Shown: one piece after another, positions 1 through 7,627 of the stretch
How the letters are laid out: each line of letters opens with the position of its first letter
How positions within the stretch are numbered: position 1 is the stretch's first letter
Assembly: GCF_024438035.1 (NCBI RefSeq)
Contig: NZ_JANFQF010000026.1
Coordinates: forward strand, 1 to 64,000
Direction: 5' to 3'
DNA from: Rhodococcus tibetensis
Lineage (GTDB): Bacteria > Actinomycetota > Actinomycetes > Mycobacteriales > Mycobacteriaceae
Length of the DNA stretch: 64,000 bases
Notes under the pieces: generated by a model
What the model saw: the letters and a program-made list of their open reading frames with translations, nothing else
Database searches by the model: none
Told to the model about the DNA's origin: nothing
Translations under genes and position numbers: made by a program

Positions 1-71
1 CATCGAACGAGTTGTTCGCGTTCGCTATCGGTCAACATCAACTCAGCCTTCGGGCGTCCGGTTCGAGGCAT
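1..71 (-). mobile_element. IS630-family transposase, N-terminal end only
   Basis: The first 23 codons of a transposase, read leftward from an ATG at 71 and cut by the window edge. The peptide begins MPRTGRPKAELMLTDSEREQ, the usual opening of actinobacterial IS630-type transposases, where a proline/arginine-rich start leads into a helix-turn-helix. Only the start is visible, so neither intactness nor the catalytic DDE residues can be judged. No terminal inverted repeat was recognised in the following 190 bases (72-262), which otherwise hold nothing I can support. Confidence 0.6.
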
Positions 72-262
72 GCCTCAGAATATCAAGCTAGAGCACGAAT
101 TTATGGCGTACGACACTAGTGCCGCGCTGGCCCAGTCAGTGCCCCGGTCATCGATCAACCCCCGCATGAGTGCGCGGTACTAGAATTAGACCAATTAAAT
201 AGCTGTGCCACAACGGCTCTGATGCCTGCGACGTCTAGTGGCTGCGTCGCACGTGCGGGCAA

Positions 263-460
263 CTACCGCGCCGAAGGAGCTGTCCTAGGTCTCGGTGGCA
301 CGTCCACCAGACGCACAAGGAGTTGCACCACAGCGACGACGAATGCGACAACGACCAGCCAGGAAACCCAACACCACATTGCGAGCGTAGCCACCGCAGA
401 TGGGGTAGCCAGCAGCAGACCGAGCCACACCAGCGGCCATACACCGAACACCTGGACCAT
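263..460 (-). CDS. Possible small two-helix membrane protein
   Basis: A 65-residue reading frame that is mostly hydrophobic. Two likely membrane segments (about residues 4-28 and 32-55) are rich in Val, Leu, Ala and Trp, and a short proline/arginine tail follows. GGTGA lies four bases before the ATG at 460; an in-frame ATG eight codons upstream (484) is the alternative. No family is recognised. It faces away from the membrane protein at 631. Hydrophobic frames can arise by chance antisense to Gln/Asn-rich sequence, so this stays tentative. Confidence 0.3.
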   Translation of the reverse strand: MVQVFGVWPLVWLGLLLATPSAVATLAMWCWVSWLVVVAFVVAVVQLLVRLVDVPPRPRTAPSAR

Positions 461-630
461 CAAATCACCGGAATGCGAACACATCGGCAGTCTAAATGCG
501 CCTCCCAGTTGGGGTCCGACAGTGTGAGCCGTCGCGGTATATCGGAAATGCCGTTTGCCGGTCACTGATCGGCACACCGCCGCCGTTGCAATCTGCCGGT
601 TCTGCCGATGTCGCGGGTTACGGTCTGCCG

Positions 631-1308
631 ATGAATCTCGTTGACCGGTGCAGCCCAACCGTTGCCGCCCTGATCGGTGGTGTGCTCGCTGCCTTCGCTC
701 TCCGCGAATCGGAGGTACTCGACCACACCATCGCCGCGAAGGACGGCCTGAGCGGCGTGCTGCTGGTGGGGTTGGCCGCGGCCGCTGTAACAGTCGGGCA
801 CGTGCACTACGCCGCGGCCGCCTGGTGGTTGGTCCTGGGCGGTCTCATCGCATTGGTCGCCGGGGTGACGCTCGGGTGGCGGTATCCGATGCCGGGTGTA
901 GGGATGGTTCTCCTCGTCCTGGTCACGGCCACCGGGCTGCTTCCGGACGGTGGCATCTTCGACGCCGTGACGATCGCGGCCTACACGCTGGTGTTGCCGG
1001 GTGCGCTGGGGTTGTCCGTCGTGTCCGTCCTGTCGACACCCACCGGGGATCCACCGGTGGTGGTCAGTGCCGCGATGTTGCCGTTGACCATGACGTTCTT
1101 CGCGGTCTCGGCGCCACTGGCCGTCGCCGACTACGGCTGGTCGAGCGGCTACCCGACTTCCGAGTCGGGACCGGTGGTCGCCGTCGACTCGCCACTGCCC
1201 CTCGGCATCGTCGTCGCTACCGTCACCGCCATCGTCGCCACACTCGCCCTTGCCTGGCGCTCGGACCCCGACCGCGTCCGCGTACTCGCCCGACGCGGTG
1301 GCCGATAG
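631..1308 (+). CDS. Polytopic membrane protein of unknown function
   Basis: A 225-residue protein with six or seven predicted membrane segments, at roughly residues 10-27, 45-65, 68-88, 95-112, 122-143, 150-172 and 195-215, and short polar loops. The frame is open upstream to 496, but that part is polar and low in coding character, so the ATG at 631 (MNLVDRC) is preferred even though no strong ribosome site precedes it. The C-terminus ends in an arginine-rich, probably cytoplasmic tail. I recognise no family. It stands alone between decayed sequences and has no operon partner. Confidence 0.55.
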   Translation: MNLVDRCSPTVAALIGGVLAAFALRESEVLDHTIAAKDGLSGVLLVGLAAAAVTVGHVHYAAAAWWLVLGGLIALVAGVTLGWRYPMPGVGMVLLVLVTATGLLPDGGIFDAVTIAAYTLVLPGALGLSVVSVLSTPTGDPPVVVSAAMLPLTMTFFAVSAPLAVADYGWSSGYPTSESGPVVAVDSPLPLGIVVATVTAIVATLALAWRSDPDRVRVLARRGGR

Positions 1309-1362
1309 TTTGGGGGCAGGATTGGGGCTGTCCGGCCCCCGGGGCGCCTATCCGGGGCTGCC

Positions 1363-1629
1363 GTGCGAATGTGGGTCGTCGATCACGCGCACCGGTTCAA
1401 CGAACACGCCGTCGCGGCCCTGGTACCTCCGGTCTTCGCCTCGTACGCCCGAATCTTCCACCCCGCAAAAGCTATGGACGGCGAGCCGGTCCGGTTATGG
1501 AATGAGGGGCCGGAGCGAGAATCAGGCATGGTGCGTAGCTACCGACATCGACGACCGGTGGCGGATCCCTTTTTCGGACGGGCGCCGCTGCTGCCCCCCA
1601 CAAGATGGGGGCCGATCTCGCCCGGGTGA
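1363..1629 (+). pseudogene. Decayed fragment of a conserved actinobacterial protein
   Basis: The first 35-45 codons read like part of a family of actinobacterial hypothetical proteins that carry a 'VPPVFxxYARIFHPA' segment; here it is AALVPPVFASYARIFHPA. After about residue 50 the translation turns into arginine/proline-rich noise with no family character, so the rest has probably been lost by frameshift or deletion. The segment would normally sit inside a longer protein, and no upstream part is found. Nothing else is seen in the gap 1309-1688. The family recognition is from memory. Confidence 0.35.
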
Positions 1630-1688
1630 GGTTCGACTAACGGCTTGGTGGCTTTGGGGAACCCGGTTCGCGGGTCGTGGCTGTTTGG

Positions 1689-2159
1689 TCACTGCCCTCC
1701 GGTTGTCCCGCCGTAGGTGGCGATCTTGTATTCGGTGGCGGCGAGGGACAGTGTGAGCTCGCGGATCTGACGGCGGATGGTGTCGCGGTGCTCGACCAGC
1801 ATGTCGAGACGTTCGGCGACGGTGGCGTCGCCGGCGTCTACGAGGGTTACGTAGTGCTGAAGATCGCGGATCGCCATGCCCGACAAGCGCATCCGAGTCA
1901 GGAACACCAGCCGACGCACCGAAGCCTGGCCGTAGCTGCGGCGGCCACTGCTGTCGCGATCGACCTCGACCAGGCCTGCTCGTTCGTAGTAACGCAGGGT
2001 GTGGGCGGAAATGTCGAGCAGGTCCGCCACCTCGGCGATCCTCATCGGGCCGCCGACGCCTGCGGTGTCGGCGAGGCGGTCGATGACCTCGACCGACATC
2101 GGCCCGTCGATCTCGTCGAGGCCCGCAAGTGCCTTGGTCATCAGGTCGTCGGTCGACAT
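1689..2159 (-). CDS. MerR-family transcriptional regulator
   Basis: A 156-residue regulator with a MerR winged helix-turn-helix at about residues 39-75 (MRIAEVADLLDISAHTLRYY is the recognition start) and a coiled-coil dimerisation helix from about 110 to 145. The C-terminal third has no cysteines, which argues against a metal sensor of the MerR/CueR type. The first 38 residues form an extension unusual for the family; the ATG at residue 39 (nt 2045) is an alternative start. The gene lies nine bases downstream of an SDR gene on the same strand, so both are probably made from one transcript and the regulator probably controls that SDR through the palindrome at 3055-3072. Confidence 0.85.
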   Translation of the reverse strand: MSTDDLMTKALAGLDEIDGPMSVEVIDRLADTAGVGGPMRIAEVADLLDISAHTLRYYERAGLVEVDRDSSGRRSYGQASVRRLVFLTRMRLSGMAIRDLQHYVTLVDAGDATVAERLDMLVEHRDTIRRQIRELTLSLAATEYKIATYGGTTGGQ

Positions 2160-2168
2160 GCCTTCAGC

Positions 2169-3038
2169 CTAGATCGGACGGCTGGACGCGGCAGCATCTG
2201 CGAAGTCGGCACTGCGGGCCGTCTCGGCCCACCTGTTCAGCTCTTCCAAGCCTCGCCGGTAGACGCCGGCGATCCGGTCGACAGCCTCGCGCCCCAGGGG
2301 CAGGCGCAGCGGGAGCTCGTCGGAGTGGACGAGCGAGACGATGATCTGTGCGGCCCGGGCCGGATCACCCTCCTGGACCCCGTCGGCGCCGGCCATGTCG
2401 TTCCGGACGGCGGCCAATAGGTCACGGTAGGTGTCGGATGCCCGCGCGAACTCGAGCACGTCGTCGGCGTTGAACGAGGTACGGAATCGACTGGGTTCGA
2501 CGAGCAGCACTCGAATCCCGAACGGCGCGACCTCGCCGGCAAGAGATTCCGACCAGCCTTCGAGCGCGAACTTGGACGCGGAGTAGGCGGAGACGCCGGG
2601 GAAGGACATCCGCCCGCCTTGGCTGCTCATCTGCACGATCGTTCCTGCACGCTGGGTCCGCATGAATGGCAGCGCCGCCCGCACCAGCGCGGCTGGGCCG
2701 AACAGATGCAGATCCATCAACTCCCGCAGTTCGGCGTCGCCCACCTCCTCGGCCGCCCCGACGATCGCGCGGCCCGCATTATTGACCAGGACGTCCAGGC
2801 GGCCGAACCGATCCACCGCGAGGCTGACGAGCCCCTCGGCCTGGGCGGTGTCGCGGACGTCGAAGCGCGCCACCGCGCAACGATCGGGGGCCGCGGACAC
2901 CAGGTCAGCCACGCTGGCCGGCGTCCGGACCGCGGCCACGACGCGGTCACCAGCGGCGAGGGCAGCCTGGGCCAGCGCCCGCCCGAAGCCTTTCGACGCG
3001 CCGGTGATGATCCATGTCTGAGAGTTCGTCTGTGTCAT
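2169..3038 (-). CDS. Short-chain dehydrogenase/reductase (classical SDR)
   Basis: A 289-residue NAD(P)-dependent oxidoreductase. The Rossmann motif TGASKGFG is at residues 10-17, NNAG near 90, the catalytic serine in a MSSQGG segment near 140, and the YSASK active-site pair near 155. Basic residues after the second strand (VVAAVRTP) suggest NADP(H). The start is set at the ATG at 3038 (MTQTNSQTW), because the upstream extension of the frame is arginine-rich and overlaps the likely promoter. Substrate unknown. It is co-directional with the MerR gene and probably regulated by it; such pairs in actinobacteria often respond to reactive aldehydes or ketones, which is inference here. Confidence 0.85.
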   Translation of the reverse strand: MTQTNSQTWIITGASKGFGRALAQAALAAGDRVVAAVRTPASVADLVSAAPDRCAVARFDVRDTAQAEGLVSLAVDRFGRLDVLVNNAGRAIVGAAEEVGDAELRELMDLHLFGPAALVRAALPFMRTQRAGTIVQMSSQGGRMSFPGVSAYSASKFALEGWSESLAGEVAPFGIRVLLVEPSRFRTSFNADDVLEFARASDTYRDLLAAVRNDMAGADGVQEGDPARAAQIIVSLVHSDELPLRLPLGREAVDRIAGVYRRGLEELNRWAETARSADFADAAASSRPI

Positions 3039-3054
3039 GCCTGCGACGCTAGAA

Positions 3055-3072
3055 GTTCGAGCGCGCTCGAAC
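3055..3072. promoter_or_regulatory. Perfect 18-bp palindrome upstream of SDR-merR
   Basis: GTTCGAGCGCGCTCGAAC is a perfect inverted repeat that begins 17 bases before the SDR start codon. MerR proteins bind dyads of this size, so it is the best operator candidate for the MerR encoded at 1689-2159. The -35/-10 elements around it are not clear. Confidence 0.5.
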
Positions 3073-3230
3073 GCAAGTCGAACACCACACTGCCACCGAA
3101 CGATCAATCGTGTAGACCGCACGCGGATCCGCTGTCGGGCCGGCATGGACTTCGATAATCAGCAGGGCTCGGCGTTGGCTGTGGACCGGGCCGACCCAAT
3201 GATCAACAGCCAGACGCTGCCGAAGGCACG

Positions 3231-3410
3231 GTGCCTTTCCAGGAGGCTTCGAAGATCAAACGTCGATGGGGAACCTTCGATGGCAAGGTCCGCGCCTGGG
3301 CCCGCGCCGAAGGCATCCCGTACCGGACCGCGGGCGCTTACGTCCCGAAGTTTGGGAAGCCTTCGCCGCCGCGCATCCCAGCTGCCAGGGGCATCAGGCA
3401 GCCCGCGCTA
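3231..3410 (+). pseudogene. Remnant of an Lsr2-like DNA-binding C-terminal domain
   Basis: One frame gives VRAWARAEGIPYRTAGAYVPK, and one base further the other frame continues VWEAFAAAHPS. Joined across a single missing base near 3350 they resemble the C-terminal DNA-binding half of Lsr2-type nucleoid proteins (IRxWAxxxG...RGRIPxxVxxAYxAA). The N-terminal dimerisation half is absent, and the canonical RGR AT-hook is TAG here. This is therefore a frameshifted fragment, possibly of phage or island origin. The remainder of 3039-3407 shows no gene. Confidence 0.35.
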
Positions 3411-4103
3411 TTGCAATTCGGAAACAGGAGTCGTGAGGTCGATGTCGGCGCCGATACCCAGCAGGTTTCCGTGTAGCACTTGCCAGATCGACACCTCGAG
3501 GAACTGCGCCACCTCGTCGCTGCCCAGTGTCGACTGGGGATTGCTCAGCCATCGGTTGACGCTCGCGTCCACCAGCCCTACCAACCCGAAGGCGAGCGGC
3601 TCCGCCAGATCTGCATTGTCCGCCATCTTCTCCAGCACGGCAGCCAGTAGGCCGGCGAGCTGGAGCGCGATTGCCGTCTTCGTCCCGGTCACCACACGGG
3701 AGCCCGTCGTTCGCCGGCTCGGCGACCCGGTGCCGAGGAACTGGTGCAGCCGGGGATATTCGACGATCCACGCGAGGTATGTCTCCACGGCCCGCGCGAT
3801 TGCTTCGCCCACAGTCCCCTCCGGGGTCAGTGTCGGCGCGAGGTCGGCCATCAGGCGTTCGATGATGCGACCGCGGAGCTGCTCGTCGAGGTCGCCTCGG
3901 TCGGTGAAGATGCGGTAGACCACCGATCGCGGAACGTCGGCGCGCTGCGCGATCTGCTGAACCCCCACGTCGGGGCCGTCCTGGTTGATGGCCTCCATCG
4001 CGGCGTCGAGAATCCGGCTTCGCCGTTCCGCCTTGTGGTCCTCCCAGCGTGTGGCACGACCGTCCCCTGGGGGAGATGTGGCGGTTTCGACTTTGTCCGG
4101 CAT
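3408..4103 (-). CDS. TetR-family transcriptional regulator
   Basis: A 231-residue repressor. The N-terminal TetR helix-turn-helix lies at about residues 28-70 (GVQQIAQRADVPRSVVYRIF), and the helical ligand-binding domain fills the rest. The ATG at 4103 (MPDKVE) is preferred to one seven codons upstream. The gene is divergent from the six-gene acyl-CoA operon beginning at 4199, with a 95-base gap, so it probably represses that operon and is relieved by a CoA-ester pathway intermediate. The gap contains TTGACT (4129-4134) and TACTTT (4152-4157), 17 bases apart, a reasonable promoter for the operon. Confidence 0.85.
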   Translation of the reverse strand: MPDKVETATSPPGDGRATRWEDHKAERRSRILDAAMEAINQDGPDVGVQQIAQRADVPRSVVYRIFTDRGDLDEQLRGRIIERLMADLAPTLTPEGTVGEAIARAVETYLAWIVEYPRLHQFLGTGSPSRRTTGSRVVTGTKTAIALQLAGLLAAVLEKMADNADLAEPLAFGLVGLVDASVNRWLSNPQSTLGSDEVAQFLEVSIWQVLHGNLLGIGADIDLTTPVSELQ

Positions 4104-4198
4104 CCGCCATACGTTACCCACCACGTAGTTGACTGGACATCACGTCTCACATACTTTGGGTGGACAGCGTGTCACACACAATTCCTCAGGGAGCCGTA

Positions 4199-5383
4199 AT
4201 GGGTAACAGGGTGTTCGTGGTCGGAGTCGGGATGACCAAATTCGAGAAGCCGGGGGCACGCGAATGGGACTATCCGGACATGGCGCGAGAGGCCGGCGGT
4301 AACGCCCTGTCCGATGCCGGAATCGACTACGCGCTCGTCGAGCAGGCGTATGTGGGATACGTCTACGGCGAGTCGACGTCGGGGCAGCGGGCCGTCTACG
4401 AACTCGGCCTCACCGGCATCCCGATCGTCAACGTCAACAACAACTGCTCGACCGGATCGACGGCCCTGTTCCTTGCCACGCAGGCGGTTCGGAGCGGTCA
4501 GGTCGACTGTGCATTGGCACTCGGTTTCGAAAAGATGCAGGCCGGTTCGCTCGGCTCGACGTACGACGACCGGGAACAACCGATGATGCGTCATCTCCTC
4601 GCGCTCGCGGAACTGCAGGAGTTCGCTATGCCGCCCGCTCCGTACATGTTCGGTGCAGCCGGTAAGGAACACATGGAGCGCTACGGCACCACCGCGGAAC
4701 AGTTCGCCAGAATCGGTGTCAAGAACCACCGCCACTCGCAGAACAACCCGTACGCCCAGTTCCAGGACGAGTACACGCTCGACCAGATCCTCGCGTCCAA
4801 GCATATCTACGGCCCCCTCACAAAACTGCAATGCTCCCCGACGTCAGACGGTTCCGGTGCGGTGATCGTGGCCGGCGAGGAATTCGTCGACAAGCACGAC
4901 CTCGCCGGTCAGGCCGTCGAGATCGTCGGACAGTCGATGGTGACCGACCTGCCCAGCACCTTCGAGGACAAGAGCGCGCTCAGCCTGGTCGGTGCAGACA
5001 TGACCCGCACCGCCGCCACCCGCGTCTACGAGCAGGCGGGCATCGGCCCCGAGGACATCGACGTCATCGAACTGCACGACTGCTTCTCCACCAACGAGTT
5101 GCTCACCTACGAGGCGCTCGGCCTCTGCGCCGAGGGTGAGGGCGGCAAACTCGTCGACAACGACGACACCACGTACGGCGGACGCTGGGTGGTCAACCCG
5201 TCCGGTGGCCTGATTTCCAAGGGCCATCCGCTCGGCGCCACCGGCCTCGCCCAGTGCAGCGAACTCACCTGGCAGCTCCGGGGCACCGCCGACGCACGCC
5301 AGGTCGACGGCGCGACCGTGGCACTTCAACACAACATCGGTCTCGGCGGCGCAGTGGTCGTCACCGCGTACCGCGCTCTCTGA
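4199..5383 (+). CDS. SCP-x-type thiolase / lipid-transfer protein
   Basis: A 394-residue thiolase-fold enzyme that should cleave a 3-ketoacyl-CoA in the last step of a beta-oxidation round. The nucleophilic cysteine lies in [14 protein letters not shown] (about residue 85), with [10 protein letters not shown] near 300 and the conserved GHPLGATG near 345. This set is typical of the SCP-x/Ltp thiolases used on branched or steroid-like acyl-CoAs rather than of FadA. AGGGAG sits seven bases before the ATG at 4199. It opens an operon with SRPBCC, MaoC, SDR, acyl-CoA dehydrogenase and CoA-transferase genes, all needed for one round of oxidation. Substrate unknown. Confidence 0.88.
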   Translation: MGNRVFVVGVGMTKFEKPGAREWDYPDMAREAGGNALSDAGIDYALVEQAYVGYVYGESTSGQRAVYELGLTGIPIVNVNNNCSTGSTALFLATQAVRSGQVDCALALGFEKMQAGSLGSTYDDREQPMMRHLLALAELQEFAMPPAPYMFGAAGKEHMERYGTTAEQFARIGVKNHRHSQNNPYAQFQDEYTLDQILASKHIYGPLTKLQCSPTSDGSGAVIVAGEEFVDKHDLAGQAVEIVGQSMVTDLPSTFEDKSALSLVGADMTRTAATRVYEQAGIGPEDIDVIELHDCFSTNELLTYEALGLCAEGEGGKLVDNDDTTYGGRWVVNPSGGLISKGHPLGATGLAQCSELTWQLRGTADARQVDGATVALQHNIGLGGAVVVTAYRAL

Positions 5384-5425
5384 CCTCCATCTACCCCCAC
5401 CCACCTCGAACATCAGGAGTAACTC

Positions 5426-5857
5426 ATGGCTTCCGTATCCGTCTCCGCTGCGCTTCCCACCTCACCCGACAAGGCCTGGGACGCACTGTCCGACCTCTCC
5501 CGTTGGGAGGAGTGGCTTACCATCCACCAGTCCTGGAAGAGCGCGGTGCCGACGGAGGTCGCACTCGGGGCAAAGTTCACCGAGGTGGTCTCGGTGATGG
5601 GGATGGCCAACAAGATCGAGTGGACGGTCACCGAGGTCCAGGTCCCCGAGATGGTGAAGATCTCCGGCACCGGAATGGCCGGCGTCACAGTCGAATTCAC
5701 ACTGAGGGTCGAGGCCGCCGGCACCGGCTCCACGGCCGTCATCGACGCAAGCTTCACCGGGACGATGATCGTCGGCCCCATCGGTAAGGCCGTCGCCAAG
5801 AACGCGAAGGCAGACCTGGAGGCTTCTCTCGCCAAGTTCGCCGAGATTGTCGGCTGA
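5426..5857 (+). CDS. SRPBCC-fold (START-like) lipid/ligand-binding protein
   Basis: A 143-residue protein of the SRPBCC/polyketide-cyclase-like helix-grip superfamily, starting with the usual SVSAALPTSPDKAWDALSDL helix and ending in a long amphipathic helix (about 118-143). Such proteins hold a hydrophobic ligand in a deep cavity. No catalytic residue can be pointed to. CAGGAG precedes the ATG at 5426. Placed between the thiolase and the hydratase, it may bind the acyl substrate or act as an accessory factor, but its role in the pathway is unknown. Confidence 0.8.
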   Translation: MASVSVSAALPTSPDKAWDALSDLSRWEEWLTIHQSWKSAVPTEVALGAKFTEVVSVMGMANKIEWTVTEVQVPEMVKISGTGMAGVTVEFTLRVEAAGTGSTAVIDASFTGTMIVGPIGKAVAKNAKADLEASLAKFAEIVG

Positions 5858-5861
5858 CCGC

Positions 5862-6737
5862 ATGACCAGTCCCACAGTCGAGTTCGACACCAGCGGCCTA
5901 GGCGAATGGACTGAACCGCAGCCGTTCTCGGTGACCGCGGAGCGTCTCGCCGAATACGCGGCCGCCACCAACGACCCCATCGAGCGGCATCGCAACGGTG
6001 AAGTGGCACCTCCGGTGTTCGCCGTCGTTCCGGCCTTCACCTCCATGGCTCCGGCGGCACTGTCGGTTGCGCCGGTGGAACTGCTCATGAGACTGGTACA
6101 CGGGGAACAAGACTTCCACTTCCACCGGCCCATTCGCCCAGGCGACGACCTGGTGGTGCGGGCAAAGCCGATCGGGTTCACCGGCAGGGAGAACGGGTCC
6201 ACCGTCGTCGTGTACGTCGAAACACGCACCGAAGGAGGCGAACTCGTCAACGAGCAGTGGATGACCGCGTTCTTCCGGAAGGTCGACGCGGGAGCCGGTC
6301 TCGGCGAGCCGGCACCTGCCCACCGGTTCGACGAGTCGCTGCGGAAGCAACCCGCCGTCGCCGCCGTGACACAACACATCGACGACGACCAGACGTTCCG
6401 GTACTCGCCCGCCTCCGGTGATCCGATGCCGATCCACCTGGACGACGAGATCGCCCGGATGTCCGGACTTCCCGGAATCATCAACCACGGCCTGTGCACC
6501 ATGGCGTTCACGTCGTGGGCGGCGCTCACCGAACTCGCCGACGGCAGGGTCGAACGCCTCCGGCGCCTCGCCGTGCGATTCGCGAAACCCGTCCTGCCGG
6601 GACAGGACATCACCACCGAGTTCCGGCGGGCCGGCGACCCGACGGGCGGGGCGACGTCGTATGTCTACGAGACCTCCGCCGGAGAAGAACTGGTTATCAA
6701 AGACGGCCTCGCCGTCATCGCCGACACCGAATCTTAG
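5862..6737 (+). CDS. Two-domain MaoC-like enoyl-CoA hydratase
   Basis: A 291-residue double hot-dog protein. The N-terminal half (to about residue 140) is a FAS1/MaoC-like degenerate domain. The C-terminal half carries the hydratase-2 motif [16 protein letters not shown] near residues 185-202, with the Asp/His catalytic pair, followed by [12 protein letters not shown]. It should hydrate a 2-enoyl-CoA to the (R)-3-hydroxyacyl-CoA, matching the MFE-2-like dehydrogenase that follows. The ATG at 5862 comes four bases after the SRPBCC stop. Confidence 0.87.
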   Translation: MTSPTVEFDTSGLGEWTEPQPFSVTAERLAEYAAATNDPIERHRNGEVAPPVFAVVPAFTSMAPAALSVAPVELLMRLVHGEQDFHFHRPIRPGDDLVVRAKPIGFTGRENGSTVVVYVETRTEGGELVNEQWMTAFFRKVDAGAGLGEPAPAHRFDESLRKQPAVAAVTQHIDDDQTFRYSPASGDPMPIHLDDEIARMSGLPGIINHGLCTMAFTSWAALTELADGRVERLRRLAVRFAKPVLPGQDITTEFRRAGDPTGGATSYVYETSAGEELVIKDGLAVIADTES

Positions 6738-6745
6738 GAGTACAC

Positions 6746-7615
6746 ATGGGAACACTTGACGGACGCGTAGCCATCGTCACCGGCGCCGGGCGCGGAATCG
6801 GGCGGGAGCATGCCCTTCTCTTCGCCCGTGAGGGGGCCGCCGTGGTCGTCAACGACCTGGGCGGTGCGAACGATGGGACCGGCGCGGACGCGGGGCCGGC
6901 TCAGCAGGTCGTAGACGAGATCGTCGCCGCGGGCGGCAGGGCAGTCGCGAACACCGACAACGTCGCGTCCTGGGACGGCGCCGAAGGACTCGTCAACCAA
7001 GCGGTGAGCGAATTCGGCCGGCTCGACGTCCTGGTGAACAACGCCGGCATCCTGCGCGACGCTTTCATCGCGGGCATGACCGAAAGCCAGTGGGACGCTG
7101 TCATTGCTGTGCATCTCAAGGGACACGCCGCCACCCTGCACCACGCGGCGGCGTACTGGAAGGCCCAGACCAAGGCGGGCGAGACCGTGAACGCGTCCGT
7201 GATCAACACCGCCTCCGCGTCGGGCACGTTCATGCCCAACGCGGGCCAGGGCAACTACGGCGCCGCGAAGGCGGGCATCGCCGCACTCACCCTGGTCGCC
7301 GCGGACGAGCTCGAAAGATACGGCGTCCGGGTGAACGCCATCGCCCCGATTGCGCGCACCCGCCTGACTCTGGCCACACCCGGGATGGGCGCACTGTTCG
7401 CCGAAGAGGTGCCGGACGGTGAGTTCGACGCGTTCAGTCCGTCCAACATCTCCCCGCTGGTCGCCCGGCTCGCGGATGCGGACTGCAAGATCACCGGCAA
7501 GGTTTTCGCGGTGCAGGGCGGCGCCATCTCCGAACTGGCCGGGTGGCACGACGTGAAGACCATCGAGAGCGACGGTCCGTGGACCGTCGCCGATCTCGCC
7601 GACCGTCTCGGCTGA
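6746..7615 (+). CDS. SDR, MFE-2-like (R)-3-hydroxyacyl-CoA dehydrogenase
   Basis: A 289-residue SDR. Its opening [19 protein letters not shown] and the acidic NDLGG after strand 2 match the dehydrogenase part of peroxisomal multifunctional enzyme type 2, including the NDLGG insert that favours NAD+. NNAGILRD lies near residue 92 and the active-site YGAAKAG near 170. In the operon it would oxidise the hydroxyacyl-CoA made by the MaoC protein to the ketoacyl-CoA cleaved by the thiolase. AGGAG precedes the ATG at 6746, eight bases after the upstream stop. Confidence 0.87.
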   Translation: MGTLDGRVAIVTGAGRGIGREHALLFAREGAAVVVNDLGGANDGTGADAGPAQQVVDEIVAAGGRAVANTDNVASWDGAEGLVNQAVSEFGRLDVLVNNAGILRDAFIAGMTESQWDAVIAVHLKGHAATLHHAAAYWKAQTKAGETVNASVINTASASGTFMPNAGQGNYGAAKAGIAALTLVAADELERYGVRVNAIAPIARTRLTLATPGMGALFAEEVPDGEFDAFSPSNISPLVARLADADCKITGKVFAVQGGAISELAGWHDVKTIESDGPWTVADLADRLG

Positions 7616-7627
7616 AAGGTTCCGGAC

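Noticed and set aside
4104..4198. A clear TetR operator palindrome
   Set aside because: GACA-GCG-TGTC (around 4163-4175) is symmetric but short, and its flanks match poorly. It is not strong enough to list as a feature.
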